Shown here: one piece after another, positions 1-11,823 of the stretch | How the letters are laid out: every line of letters starts with the position of its first letter | Position numbering within the stretch: the stretch's first letter is position 1 | Origin: Polytrichum commune | Taxonomy: Eukaryota; Streptophyta; Polytrichopsida; Polytrichales; Polytrichaceae | Assembly: GCA_950295325.1 (NCBI GenBank) | Contig: OX485803.1 | Location: 21,886,001 to 21,950,000, forward strand | Direction: 5' to 3' | DNA: 64,000 bases | The notes under the pieces: model-generated | What the model was told of the DNA's origin: nothing | What the model saw: only the letters and a program-made list of their open reading frames with translations | Databases searched by the model: none | Position numbers and translations under genes: made by a program

Positions 1-735
1 GCCGTCTTTATCCTGATGAACTTGAATTTTACTGTATTTTTTTGTGTAATTACATTACCCCAATCAGGACACGTAGGATTTACGATGTCCACATATGGTG
101 CCATGTCAGCAAAGTAGAGGTAAAGTGGGAAAAAAATTACTAGCGCCCGTTCCCCCCCCCCCCCCCCCCGTTCCCCCCGCTCCCTACGTTCCCCTCCCCC
201 ATCCGGCCTCCATCCGGCCTCCCCCCCCTATCCGACCCGGCCCCCCCTAATCCGAACCCCCTCCCCCCCATCCGAACCCGGTCCCCCCTAATCCGAACCC
301 CCACCCCCCCCAATCCGAACCCCAATCCGGCCCCCATCCGTACCCCATCCGGCCTCCATCCAGTACCCCATCCGGCCCTCCATCTGGCGTTCCCCCCGTC
401 CGCATCCGTTCCCGCCCCCGTTCCCGTCCCCGTCCGCTCCGTTCCCTTCCCCCCCCACACCCTCATTTGTCATATTTTACTACTTTGATTTTAACAGAAT
501 GATAAACACAAAGGCAAAATGATTTACTTGGCAAAGGAAATATGCACATCCACGTTGGATTTTTCTGCCACATTGGATGCCACCTTGGCAAGAAGGTAAG
601 TATTTTACCCACCCTACTAGCTTCCCCCTAGTATGACCCTACGTGGACCCTATTATGTCGTGACGGAGGGGTCCGCCCCGACACGACACGTCATGACGTC
701 ATGACGGTGGCAGGACGTCGCGATAGACAACCCTG
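1..735 (-). mobile_element. Non-autonomous hAT element (giant-hAT family), left end cut by window
   Basis: The right terminus ATAGACAACCCTG ends at 735 and is followed by cttcagga, the 8-bp target duplication seen on both sides of the full copy at 51537-52361. By comparison with that copy about 89 bp are missing at the left. Both end regions are close relatives of the ends of the 15.8-kb element at 33342-49158, and the centre is a C-rich tract (about 140-470) with no gene. It is therefore an internally deleted, non-coding derivative. Long Pro/Arg/Gly-rich reading frames across the C-rich tract are compositional artefacts. Confidence 0.9.
498..595 (+). other. Splice-bounded cassette in hAT subterminal region
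   Basis: A 98-nt segment is preceded by a pyrimidine-rich acceptor ending in TTTTAACAG and followed by the near-ideal donor AAG|GTAAGTATTTT. The same arrangement recurs at 29629-29725 and 52124-52221 (+) and at 33482-33579 (-, in the giant element). In the copy at 20198-20974 the donor is kept but the acceptor CAG has become CAT. The cassette reads outward through the element end. Use as an exon is inference. Confidence 0.45.
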
Positions 736-1141
736 CTTCAGGATGCACACACGATGGGGGCTAAGTCCTATGCAACACATCAATTGAACTATTTCAAGCA
801 TGTCAACATGCAAGAGGCATGTTGCAATGATTACTAAGCAAATAAAGTTTTGTACATCTCCAGGCCCTTAGAGGTCCTTACAGTCATCCATGACAAAATG
901 AACCATGCCAGAACAACCCCACCATGTTTTGCAAATCAAATAAAAGCCATGGATGGATTTTTTAGCTACTTGTAGCGGTTACATGTGAATTTGGAAACAA
1001 TTTCATTGCAGTACCTAAATGCAAGTTTGTGTTTGTAGGGTTGTACTTGGAGACATAGATGTACACAATATAGATTATTTATAGATGAATATTAATCCCC
1101 TAGGTTGGCATTGTACAAATAATTGCACATGGACATGGTGA
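736..1141. other. No recognisable gene
   Basis: Follows the hAT element. It may be decayed upstream coding sequence of the DUF7869-like pseudogene, since the element inserted just upstream of it, but no convincing frame is seen. Confidence 0.4.
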
Positions 1142-2450
1142 TGTCAAGTTTGTTCATTTTGCTCTTGATTTGTACCCGGGGGATTCAAACCACACGATAG
1201 GATCATTTGTAAGGCTTTTACGTGATTTGGAGAAACCGCCGTCTTATTTTTCAAGATTATTATTTGAAAATACAAAGTCAACAATTCTATATGAAACGGT
1301 GTTGGATGGAAAAGATGTATGCATGCATTCGTTGCCAAAGCCATTTAGTGAACCTGTGATTGCCATGAAATTGCTCCCCACTATGTGTGTCCAATTGGAC
1401 AATTGTGTGAAGGACAATACAAGTAGATATTTTTTCTCATATTGGTCGTTGTTGGTTGCAAAAGGCATCTTCGAGGTATTTGTTTCCCTTCTTTTGGTAG
1501 GTCACAAGCACAATGATATTGATGCATCTCTTGGATGGTGGAGCAGAAGAGGATTTTCCAACAATCCCACTTTTGATGAAGTCGTACATGAATTTGAAAA
1601 ATATTTCCATCATGTCCCGTATGATCGAGGAGGTGCCCGACTTCAAGGCATTTATAGAACCGTATATTCAAAGAAGAGCTGACCAATTGATCGCGCATAC
1701 GAAGGCACAACAATGCAGGTTCTACATACGTGACGATGGTGTCCCCGCAATCCAATACAAGTTGTTGTGCACGATACAAGACTCGAGCACGCCGAAGGGT
1801 TTTTTTGTATGGCACGCTGATGCAAATGGAAAGATGATGTTACCGGACGGTGAGCCTAAGCCTTGCAAGTCAATATCCATGAAGAATTTAGAGGATATTG
1901 TGAAAGGCATATTAGGCTTCATACAGTATTGGGAGAGTTTGAGGGTAGCGGATGTTGGTGGATTATGTTGGCATCGTTACAGGAGTGAAATATAGTATTG
2001 GATACGTGTTTGTGCCGCCTTGGCATACCTTCACCAAGATAGCCCCCTTACTTTGAGGCACAAATTTTGGCCACAAATTCATATCGATGTGCAAGCTTTG
2101 GAGGCTAGCCTTTTGGGAAATGAAAAGGTTCGTGGGAAGTTTGATGTGGACGACCATTACGTTGGGCGTACTAATGATTGTCCCCCACCATCTTTCTTTA
2201 TTGCAGTTGATTGTCATGAAGGTTATATGCTTATTTTGCATCTTAGAGATGATATACATGCAAAGCCAGTGTGGGTAGCAAAAGCTTTGTCCAACCAAAA
2301 TTTGCAACTTCTAGCCCTCATTTTCGACATATTCAGGTGGAGTATTACCGATTGACGACACGGAATGAAGATGTGATTTGGCATTATACATGCTAAGATA
2401 CAAACCATAACTTTTGGTCGAAGGTGGATTCTAAGCACAGTCTATGTTGG
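1142..2450 (+). pseudogene. DUF7869-like transposon-associated protein, frameshifted pseudogene
   Basis: Three reading-frame pieces join into one protein that I recognise as a DUF7869 relative, a domain common in repeat-associated proteins of seed-free plants. The first (frame of 1170-1682) carries the block QLDNCVKDNTSRYFFSYWS followed by VGHKHNDIDAS. A frameshift near 1545 moves to the second, with EEDFPTIPLLMKSYMN, EEVPDFKAFIEPY and RFYIRDDGVPAIQYKLL. An in-frame TAG at 1993-1995 (one step from CAG) interrupts it before AALAYLHQDSPLTLR. A second frameshift near 2310 leads to a tail resembling HIQVEYYRLTTRNEDVIWHY. With two frameshifts and one stop it is dead. The acidic and histidine residues of the GHKHNDID block resemble a DDE/RNase-H-like core, but that is inference. 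An identical copy lies at 52768-54076. Confidence 0.75.
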
Positions 2451-3420
2451 ATAGATACAAATTCCATATTCATAGTATGATAACCATTGAAAAATCATAG
2501 TGCATCAATGTCCATCCTTCAAAAGTACATAACTTTTGCAAAAGATAACCTTGCTCAGATTGCACAAGAAGCAAGCCATCATTGAATAAGAAGTTGGTAG
2601 AATTGTATTACCACGATTATAGTTTCAAATGTTAATGTTGTTGACACATATTAGTCATATATGTGCTCCTTAAAATAAGGATAGAGTTTGGGTTGAACTT
2701 AAGAATGCTATATAGTTTGGGGTTGGATGAATATCCATGTAAAATATTTCACAACAAATATGAACTTTATTTTGTTATTATGTTTGGGACTAAATTGCGA
2801 GGTTCAATAATTATGCATATATTACACGATGCTTTGTAGGTCGTAGTGTCTATATTTTATTGAACATGCTAATATTAGCCCACATTATATATGATTTTTT
2901 TGGTGAAGTTGGTTTCAAGTGCTCTACCCAATGTGCTTATGTTGGCCAACCATTGATTTTGGGATACTAAGAGTAATAATATATTTGAGATTCTTGACAA
3001 TTTGGTTTCGGGCGAGTTCATGTTGTTGTGGTTCATACATTAATTTGAGACAAGAAAAAGTTTCAAATTAACGAATATAGTGTTTTATCCTTATTTAATT
3101 CCCATCCTGCTATAAACCCTTATCCATGCTTATTGATTTCTCCTTTCTTACTTGATTCCAAAAGAGTAACTTTTATCAACCATTAACAACATTCAAGACT
3201 AAATTCAACAACAAAAGATAGTGGGCAAAAAGACCTCTTAGAACAAACCAAGGAAGTGTTGGGCAAATAGATGAGGCCAATTTTCAATTTTACCTGGATG
3301 TGGATAAAGTCTAAATAAAAGAGGCTTGTACAAGTGATAAAAGGCATGCCGAGTTCCAACATGATTCAAATCGAACTTGAGAAATATGATATCAAAAATG
3401 AAGATATATGGCTTAAAATC
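2451..3420. other. AT-rich stretch without recognisable gene
   Basis: No coding frame, RNA gene or repeat structure recognised. The part from about 2850 is shared with block B (from about 19720), where a hAT element is inserted. Here 3338-3345 (taaaaggc) preserves the empty site of that insertion. Confidence 0.5.
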
Positions 3421-3429
3421 TCACGATTT

Positions 3430-3700
3430 TCACAATCTCATCCAATTCGTATTGTCTGGGGCGGTGTGAGGTGCGTTAACTAGAGAAATATAATTGTGGA
3501 TTTATCATCTAGAGAGTTTCCTAAGATGGGCGTGTGGGAAGTCCTTCGAGGTCGACGAAATACCACGAATGCAAGTTGAGGTAGTTGAGTTATTGTGTAA
3601 CCTAGAAATGTGCATGCCTCCAATGTTCTTCGACATTGTGGTCTGTGCCGTCATCCACACCACCGCCATGCTCACACATGCATTGGGGTGATTAGACGTC
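3430..3700 (+). pseudogene. DUF4218-like (CACTA-associated) coding remnant, block A
   Basis: The frame 3494-3691 reads ...FEVDEIPRMQVEVVELLCNLEMCMPPMFFDIV, matching the conserved core of DUF4218 (family pattern: LLC-LEM-x-PP-x-FFD-[IV]), a domain found next to CACTA/En-Spm transposases. Upstream a weaker match continues out of frame or through stops. Downstream the expected His-Leu-rich block is lost, so only about 60 residues survive. Related copies are at 21070-21335, 55056-55326 and, better preserved but split, 9055-11061. Confidence 0.65.
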
Positions 3701-5514
3701 ACATGAAATCCAAACCAATAAGCATCAAATACAAGGATGTCACCGTCAATTTGCTAGGTCCATTTCTTTGCGTCACTATAACACAAAGTTTGTACTAGCA
3801 GATACATACAAGTTTCATGAGATTCCGAATGTCACCAAGATGTCATATAATATAGAAATTTAGTGCCGGCAAAATTATCAATTATGCCAAACAAGTTTGC
3901 CATTGCAAAAAATCACGGTCGTGTTGGATACACATTTTGGAATGACGTAGACAACTCTAAACGGAAAATTATGAGGAACCGAGTGGAATATCATTTGAAC
4001 ATTATGAAAGAGCTTCATTGAATGGGGGTGTATCTGTCATACAAGTGTTTATAAAACACACAAACACATTTAGCGTCGGAGTGGGCCACTTACGGCATTG
4101 ATAACTACCATGCAAATGTTTCGGCCATTTCATTTTTCAAGAACTTAAAACGCCCAGCAAGTAACAATATGTTTCTACGACTATAATAAAGTTTAACGTC
4201 GATTATATCTGCATTAGCGGTTGCTTAAGCCATAAGTACTGCTGGTTATGAATACTGAGCGAACCAATGCTCGGTAAGAGAAGGTTTTCGGTTCTCATCC
4301 CTTCTCAAACCAACTCAAGAGAGTCCTTCGTCCTCTCACAGGAAAAGAGGAATCTTTCCGTTGCCCGAGACATAAACCAATCTCACCTTATAAAAGAATG
4401 ACAGGGGCGGCCATACAAGGGAAGAGAGCCCTCTAGCGTCAATTGATATGCAATATGATTTGCTCATGGGGCTGTAGGATGAGACATATGGTACACTCAA
4501 TATGCACGTAAGAACACCTCCTACACAATATAACAATAGATTAGGGTGGAAGTAATTCAAACCCCTGGTTCTATTGCCATCGTGATTCATTGGGAATAAG
4601 AAACGATTTTGCCCTTCACCCGAAGCTGGAGCTTCTTAGGGTGAAGTAGCCCACATTCAAACACGTGGAGGGATTTAAATCAGTAGAGATTTAACTGGGG
4701 ATGTGGTTAACTAACACTAGTAGATGAAGAACTATACATGTGTTCAATATGTTTATCTTCTATCGAATCTTTAAGATGCAATCTTGTGTTTTACACGTTC
4801 CCATGGGAGACCCGTTTTTTGTACATATTTCATTTCCCTGTCGACTGCGATCCTATACGTTCTACAGTGATTGGCAAGTTAAACCCCTTGAGTTATCAAC
4901 CATAATTTGCCACAAAAATGAATCTGGAGAGCATCGATGCTGCTCTTCTATGACTACAACATCTTTATTTGTTCTCTCGAGTAAACGGCGACCAAACTCG
5001 TCGACCGCAGAGAGTTGAGACATACAATACTTACGTGACAAAGACGTGGACGAGTTTGATATGTATATATATATATGTATATTTCCATATATAAAGGATC
5101 ACAATTTATGAAGAACACAACGAACAGTTCCTAAGCCAATTCTTCTAGCCCTCATCTACTGGCTCCCATTGATGTACATCATTGCTCCTCATTGCAGCTT
5201 GCTCTCAATGATTTTTATTTATAGCCAAGCTAAGCAAGTCTGGACGAAGCTCCACTTGATCTTTATTGCCTTTCGCACTGGAAGGCTTTTCGTCAATTGA
5301 TAGTCAAACTGCCGATTATTAGGCCACCGTCCATAACCAACTGGTCAGTGTGTGTCCCCATTCAAGAGACTCGGGCTTGAGAGCATCTACGCACAACAAG
5401 TGGATGCAATCTGATGGAAGACCCCCTACAAAGCATCACAAGTAATTTCACCCCCTGTTAGCATGCAATTGAATCAGTCCTCTCATTCTGTTTGTTTCCA
5501 TTCACCGGAAAGAG
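3701..5514. other. No recognisable gene; short AT microsatellite
   Basis: No gene recognised. Short frames here (for example 4336-4590 and 4740-5018) carry no known motif and have no sign of selection. A TA/TG-rich microsatellite lies near 5059-5097. The segment is conserved in blocks B and C, except that block B has an extra 159 bp at the point equivalent to about 4094. Confidence 0.5.
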
Positions 5515-5867
5515 TCAATTATGCCCTGCACCCTTCGAAGCTTCTTAGGGTGAACCACACATTCAAACACATCTATCTCAATACTCAGAAAATGCCATGT
5601 TGGACGCAGTCATACGATCCAACAGATGGTTCACCAAGTCCTTATAAAATGATATACGAAGTGGTTCTCATGAGGCCGTATGATGTAAAGCATGATAGAA
5701 CTCAACAACGTGATCATGGCACATCCTAACCAAAGCGAAAGAGTCGACTCGATCATGCCCTTTACCCGAAGTGCCTTAGGTTGAAGTACCACTTGACATT
5801 CAAACACATCCAGTTCACCACTTACAAAATGCCATTGGTGGATGTCGTATGATCCAACATATGGGTT
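5515..5867. repeat. Two diverged direct repeats downstream of the secreted-protein gene
   Basis: About 120 bp beginning near 5515 recurs near 5745, a period of about 230 bp. Both units share a ccc-t-cgaag core, ttcaaacacatc, aaaatgcca and tcatacgatccaaca or its close variant. A third, partial relative lies near 4600-4660. The repeats lie 3' of the minus-strand gene at 5912-6388. No function is visible. Copies: 23312-23664 and 57141-57493. Confidence 0.6.
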
Positions 5868-5911
5868 ATGACCGAGTTACACTTAATTAGAGCATACCTG
5901 ACAAAAATTAA

Positions 5912-6388
5912 TCAACTGATGGGACTTGTGCAGATGAAACTTTTGCAGCTGGGATCCGTGGGCGCAGCACACCCAAAATTCTCGATCACGTCACCCTGAA
6001 TGGAAGTCAGGAACTGCAAGCCGGCCATCCCAGTTCCGCAGTGGCCAGTGAGATAGATCTTCACGGTACCCGTGTTGGCCGTTACTCTCCCCTGTAAGCT
6101 GCCCGCAGTGGCGTAGACACACTTGCCAACCTGAAAGGTGAAGGTCGATGCCAACAGCGTGCTTGAAGCACTTATTTGCAGGGTCTCGTCGCTCCTGGCT
6201 GCAATGGTCGTGTTCTCGGACACCGTCATTGGTTCGTCCAGTTCGTTCACGAACGTGATATTCATATTGACAAGTTGCGCTGAAGTTTCAGCCGCCATGA
6301 CAGCCACCAGCACCACTACTAGAGCCACCAAAACTGATCCACGGGTGGATTTGAAGCTGCCGGTCGCCATATTCATCGTCATCTGCAT
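5912..6388 (-). CDS. Small secreted Cys-containing protein, copy 1
   Basis: This is an intact 158-residue protein. Residues 1-37 form a signal peptide: a basic stretch, the hydrophobic core VLVALVVVLVAVMAA and a plausible cleavage after ETSA. The mature part of about 120 residues opens with QLVNMNITFVNELDEP, is rich in Ser/Thr/Ala, and has five cysteines (GKCVY, GHCGTG, NFGCAAP, DPSCKSF, FICTS). The expected location is the apoplast or cell wall. I do not recognise the family. The alternating hydrophobic pattern suggests a beta-rich fold, which is inference. Local GC is higher than in the flanks, and the frame is free of stops in all three identical copies, which argues for a real gene. No intron is needed inside the ORF, although a possible acceptor (ttcattgcag) lies about 45 bp upstream of the ATG. 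The upstream DNA diverges from the other two copies at 6527, about 140 bp before the start codon. Confidence 0.75.
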   Translation of the reverse strand: MQMTMNMATGSFKSTRGSVLVALVVVLVAVMAAETSAQLVNMNITFVNELDEPMTVSENTTIAARSDETLQISASSTLLASTFTFQVGKCVYATAGSLQGRVTANTGTVKIYLTGHCGTGMAGLQFLTSIQGDVIENFGCAAPTDPSCKSFICTSPIS

Positions 6389-6527
6389 GTGGTAGCCAGC
6401 TAGATAACTCGCTCTAAATTGCTACGACCCTGCAATGAAACTGTTCAGGAGGCTCTGATCCAGTGTTTGAGGAGTGGTGATCAAGTAGACTTAGAGAACC
6501 TGGGTCTGGTCATGCTTCTATATGTAG

Positions 6528-7640
6528 GTCAAGCTTGTCACTCAATTTGGAGCAAGACCGCAGCGGCCTTGAGAATCGCGTGGCTTTGTACAGCAGGGGG
6601 CACGTCAGCCGTGTGAATCACATTTGACACTTGTGCTGTTGATTGCCTGTCGTGCCTGTTTTGGAAGGGAATGTTGAGGGAGGACTGCTTCAATGGTGAA
6701 GATGACTGCTTAGATCATGTCAATCACACGTTGTCCGCCAAACGCCAAACGAACAAAGAGGGCTGCTCAATCGGGTAATATTTTTCTAGAGGGGAGTGCT
6801 CAGTCATTATATGTCCCACACACGTTCACTCTATGTCAGTTCCAAGAAATGAACTGAAATAAAGTAGAACTGATTTTAAAGTCTGGGAAGTTGCAAAAGG
6901 CTAATGGGATTGAAAGTACAAAAGCAAGATGACATGATAATTCCAAACCAACTAATTCTCTAGATTGGTGAAGGGCGGTAGCCTCTGTGAGATAGAGGCT
7001 ACTGTCAACTTGATGGTCTACTTGAAAGAAAGATTGATTCAAAAAATGTGGGTCCCATGAACAAAGCTAATATCTGGCAATACACAAGACTGTAACTAGA
7101 AATAGTTGAAGCTAAGATGCTATTTGGTCAAAGATTGTGAGGTATTTGAGTTATTTGTGAAGTAAAAGGAGATGAAACCATGGGTTTAGTCCCGAACCTT
7201 GAGTTTATGAGAATTAACACAAAGCCACATAAGTTTTCTTAATGCTTAAATTACCGTACTCAACGAGTGGTGTTGGGCTATTGAAAACTGGCCTTCTACT
7301 TTGTCCTACTATGATGGGTGGGCCAAACTAACCTTGCATAAGTCAATCCGGGATTTAGGATGGGGGTCCCATGCAAAAACCCTATTTTAGTGCCTAAAAT
7401 TCTTTCAAAGTTTGAGAGGTGGGAGGAGGAGGTCCCAAAATTTGCACCCAACTTTCAAAAGAAGCTCCAATGTACGACGAGCTAAGGAGCTCTTAATAGA
7501 AAATTTTCTCAAAGAAGTATCAAACCCACTGTTTGATCTCACTTTGAGGGACTTTACATATAACTCTATTGCTAGTTGATTCTCTTATAAAGAAGTTGAA
7601 AGTCGGGCCTCAGTATACCCAAAGCTCTTCCGGTTGGAGA
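6528..7640. repeat. Diverged paralogue of block-B right half, without the CACTA insertion
   Basis: From 6528 the sequence aligns imperfectly to 24480-25149 and then to 28697-29060. About 155 bp present in B at 24327-24480 is absent here. At 7201-7215 the sequence gagtttatgagaatt is the empty site of the CACTA element inserted in B at 25150-28693. No intact gene is seen. Similarity to 19380-19560 is also visible around the phrase gacctctgtgagatag. Confidence 0.7.
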
Positions 7641-9054
7641 GGGCTTTCTAAGCCCCGCCAAAAATACAATATTAGTTAGCCTTACACGTGGGTCTAGCTC
7701 GTAGGGTAACTCAACCGGGCAGTCTCCTGTTGCGCGGGCATGTATGATAACAAGTGATCATTGTCTCAAGGTATGTTGGCAGCTGCCCTATATGATAGAG
7801 GGCTACATGTTGAGCAATTTTATCATTTACAATATTACACTCCTTTTTGTAAGGATTTTTAGTGATTGCGAATAAATAAATAAAACTATCTTGGCATTTA
7901 GGTTTTTTTGTCATTATTTGTGGACATGATGTGAATTACTTATGAGTTTTCAAAGATTTGCTAAAGTGTTGGATGATAAACTTAGTGGAGTTGCATGTGG
8001 ATTATTGTTATTCCTATTCATGTCGATAATTACGTTAACCCTAAAGTCATAAAAAGTGGGGAACAAAACCCAATGTTGAAGGAATCTTCCATACTAATTG
8101 CCACTTCCAACACTTCAAGTAGCGGTGACCTAAAATAAAATAAAGGAGTGAAGTTCAAGTTATTTCTTTGGCTTCTATTCCAAGGCTTAAGAAACTTCGA
8201 GAGAATTAAGAGTTTCTTCTTGACTTTGATTCTACTTTGCAGGTACAAAGTGGTGAGACTTGAGGAGAGAAACAAGGGGTGCTTAATCGTGTGCATATAA
8301 GTGACAAAGAAAATGAATTGAAGTTTCTTTAGTCATGCACTCCTTTGGTACGATGACTATACAAAATGACAAACTCAATTTCATGAAGGTTACAAGCTAG
8401 TTGATGAACCTTCCAACCAATGTTATTAGAGTGTTCCACCAATTTATGAACCTTCTAAATTAGTTCATGATTCTTCTACATCAACTTGACATGTGGCACA
8501 TTTCATATTCATGACAGTGGGGTTTTGCCTCTAGCAACTTCAGGATTCATCCAAATCAATTTCATAAGTCTTTTCGCATTCTCTGGTTTTCGTGTTCTCA
8601 ACTTTTGGACTTCTCGCCTTCTCGTTTCATATTCTATGCTTTTTTTGTCGTTCATTGGTTCCTCTTTGTTATGTGTTTACATGGAAGCCTATAGCTTTGA
8701 CGTCAATTTTTCTTTGGTTTTTCATTATAATATCTCAAAGCCAGAAGCAAGTAGTGCCAATTTTTCTATGGTCTTTGATTACTACACTTCGAAGCAAGCA
8801 ACACAAACATTAACCCCTTAACTTCCCACGTTGAATTTCCTCCAAATTTTCCTAGAATATTTGGCCTCAATTTCAGCAACCGTAATTGAAGATCTAAAGT
8901 TTTCTTGACAAATCCAACCATGATATAGATGTTTGCCTGCTAGAGATGACTACTCAAAGTCTAAATTGTAAGAATTGAATGTTTATTATGTAGGAGATCA
9001 TAATAGGAATGTTAATACTGGTCTTGAGGGGTAGCAATGTACAAATTAAATTGA
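7641..9054. other. No recognisable gene
   Basis: AT-rich sequence. The frame 8486-8821 (111 residues, hydrophobic) contains a roughly 64-bp imperfect tandem duplication and matches nothing I know. No RNA gene or mobile-element boundary is recognised. Confidence 0.45.
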
Positions 9055-11061
9055 GGTAGTCCTTCGAGTGTGGGAACCCCTTCAAGGTGGACGAAAGACC
9101 ACTACTGCAAGTTGAGATAGCTAAGTTATTGTGTAACCTAGACATGTGCATGCCTCCAATGTTCTTCGACATTATGGTACATTGTCAGCCTCAAACCCCC
9201 ACCCTTAAGCGTCCTAGTCCGGGTGGAAGCCTAAGACTTCACATATACTTGATTGACCTCGCTTAGCCTCATGACTTAAACCCCAATGCTCGGATAATGT
9301 GAATATCAAGGCACACTACTTCATTCAAATTCCACAGGCCACAAGCATTAAGAAATACTCTTCCCCCTTGCAGTATAATAACCGCTCAAGCAATTGTCAA
9401 TCTCCACGCTACCTTCTATCCCTTTAAACCCCTTAGTGAGACCTACCTTCGGTTGGGGTTAGCTAAGCCAAGTTAACATTCGGCTTGCAATATCTCTTTC
9501 CCCCTTCAGCTGATTGCTAAATCCCTACTGGTTAACTTAACTTATCTCATCCCCCTAACCCTGCCTAGCTGTAACTATAATTAATGGCCGCCCTGTAACT
9601 TTCCTCTGTTCTAGTCGGCTGGTCCTTGCCTCCGGCTCCCGAGTGCCCTGGTCCTTGTAGTTTCCAACAGAGGTGCCTAGTCAATGGCTGTGTGATCTGG
9701 GCAGCCGAAGGTCCTCCTTCCTAGCCTTCGCTCCCTTAGTTGAACATGAGCACAACAATTGCTTCCTCGCAGACCAACGCAACTGCGAAATTGCTGTTGT
9801 CAATGGCATTGCCCATCCAGAATTACATTCGTCCCTCCCGAGATTTCAAGGAGGCGAATGCTGGACATTCTGCCCTCAGACCCACAGCCGAAGGCTGCTG
9901 GTTCCCGAATCCTCACTCTTCACCTGACATCCAAATCACAATTCGTCCAGCCAGCCTCCGAAGTAGTGCAATTGCTACCGCCTGAGAGCTTGATTGAATT
10001 GTCGCCCAAATTTCTGCCAGTGACCTTCGAAATATCCGACCTTCCCTTGTCCTCGATCAACCAGGATCCTTAGGCTCAGTCCTTTGAGAGCAACCAGCTC
10101 CTCCGAATCTAGCTAAAACCCCTCCCTCTTGTGCTTCTTCAGTGATCCCAGCTTCCTCGGGTTCTGGGCTGAGGAAGATCCAGCATTCTGCCGTGCTGCC
10201 TATCAATGTGCCACTGGAGAGAGGGTTGAACCTCCTCCCGTCCGCATTCTTCCCTTACCATTCTCGCCCCTTCGGCTCGCTCCCCTGGGAGCTCCTTTTT
10301 GGTTGAAGCGGCATTCACCGAATTTGAAAATCTCCGACCTCAGGTCGAGCTGCCTCCCTGGTGCCCTTCACCATGCAATCCTCACTGAACCTCAAACCCC
10401 AAGGGAATTCCGCAGGGTTTCTTCCCCTCGCTGCACACACACTGCTTACTGCCACCCCCTCACACACGAGAACAGAGAGCCTTCCCGCACCGAACAGGGG
10501 CCTTCACAGATCCGGGAATCCAGCACTCCCTCATCCGTTGTAACAACCCTGCCTCCTAAATAAACCCACTCACAGCCTAAAATGAACACCCCCCTTGCCT
10601 AAGCAAGTCAATAACATTTCAGCACTCAAGGCCTAAGGTCCTTAAGCTTTTAATCGTCCCTCTAATTACTCACACACCTCTACTCTATCCTACTTAAATA
10701 AGTTCCTCATCACTCTTCAACTCTCACACCATAGCTTACAGTTAAGCTTAATCCCAATCAAAACTAGAACTTACACTCTTTTTATGTTTTTGTTAAATCA
10801 ACTAAAATTCAAGTCCTAAGTCTTAATGACTTCTAATCCTAACACACATGTGGGCACACCAATTTGGGCTCACATACACACTATGGCCCATTGCCAAAAG
10901 AGATTGGATGGTGTGGTCTCATTCATTATAGGTGGTTGTACTTCCAAGAGAGGTTCTTGAAGGAACTAAAGAATAACGTACAACAAAATGCACATCCAAA
11001 GGGTAGCATGTCTAAAGGGTACTTGGCAAAGGAGGGATTTTTTTTTGCAAGGAGAAAATAA
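9055..11061 (+). pseudogene. DUF4218-like pseudogene split by a 1.7-kb insertion
   Basis: The 5' piece (9055-9182) encodes a decayed LLCNLDMCMPPMFFDIMV, the DUF4218 core. The next part of the same domain reappears at about 10885-11061: LPKEIGWCGLIHYRWLYF, then FLKELKNNVQQNAHPKG and GYLAKEG. In the family this continues as HYRWMYPFER...K..V.N.A.PEGS..EGY. The two halves are separated by 9183-10874, which looks like a solo LTR. Joined, the halves would cover most of the domain, so the gene was disrupted after it was already decaying. Coding traces may continue to about 11700 (for example 11370-11552), but I cannot assign them. Confidence 0.7.
9183..10874. mobile_element. Putative solo LTR inside the DUF4218 pseudogene
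   Basis: The insert begins TGTCAGCC and ends GGCTCACA, short inverted termini of the TG...CA type. It is flanked by tacat on the left and tacac on the right, an imperfect 5-bp target duplication. The 1692-bp interior is C-rich and has no long gene (the frames at 9673-10563 are compositional). It interrupts one protein domain cleanly, which supports an insertion. No matching second LTR is in the window, so the LTR assignment is tentative. Confidence 0.5.
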
Positions 11062-11823
11062 TGAACATGAAAAGGGAGGATTGAGCAACTAGTATGTAAC
11101 ACACAAAGGTAAAAAAATCATGTGGGTTACATTTGCCTTCTACTTTCAAATTGAAGAAATTGGATGTCGTGTTGTATAGCCAGGTAGAGTGGTTACTTCA
11201 AAGTGCAAAGTTTCGCATCCCCTAGGTGTGAACTTGTTTTTGTTGGTATATATGTTTGCAATAAGCATTGATTGAGATTTGTTTGTATTTCCAGGTACAC
11301 TAGTATGTCATTTAAGACATGCTTATAATGTCATAGTGAGAGCTTAGTTACGAAGCCTTTGTATCTAACTTGAAGACGTCGCAAGGCAGGGAGGGGGGGG
11401 CACCACAATACAAAGATTGGCTACAAGATGTTGTGGACACATCTGTGACCAGGAGTGACGATGTCCCACATGAGGCCATTGAATATGCAAGGGGTCCCAA
11501 CCAATGGGAATTTTTCATGAATGTTGTTGGCATAAAGGGTCTCAAATATTAGACGTTGAAATCCGATGGGTCTTACAAAGTGACGTCAAATAGTGGCATA
11601 ATGGGGAAATTTTGGGTGGATTACCCAGCGAGTGCAAGTGATAGGACTTGCATTAATTACCGGAAAGGAAGCCTTGTTGTGGAAAAATGGTCGATATTTT
11701 TTGCAAGCAACTCGATAGCTCAGTGATCAGTGGAAATTAGTGGGATTGGTGAGGACCTCCCTTTACAGAATTGGATTGGTGATGTGTGTTGCCTTTTCAT
11801 TTGATCTAGTACTTCTGAGTGCA
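11062..11823. other. Decayed sequence, no assignable gene
   Basis: Continues downstream of the DUF4218 pseudogene. Short frames, such as 11370-11552 with WLQDVVDTSVTRSDDVPH, may be residual transposon coding sequence, but no family can be named. Confidence 0.35.

Larger units (their letters stand above)
1..6526. repeat. Block A of a three-copy mosaic segmental duplication
   Basis: This block matches 51626-58152 almost base for base. I noticed only poly-C length differences near 160 and one C/T change near 707. It also matches the left half of block B from about 2850 on, with scattered substitutions, and becomes identical to B from about 5121 to 6526. At 6527 block A departs abruptly from both B and C, which continue together. 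The left edge is cut by the window. Confidence 0.93.

Noticed and set aside
140-473. Gly-rich frames in the first hAT element
   Set aside because: The tract is a C/G-rich filler that varies in length between copies A and C.
5059-5097. TATATATA run as a promoter
   Set aside because: It is a short microsatellite with no gene correctly placed downstream on either strand.
6138-6395. Plus-strand ORF opposite the secreted-protein gene (also at 23935 and 57764)
   Set aside because: It is a shadow of the minus-strand gene, with no motif and no start context.
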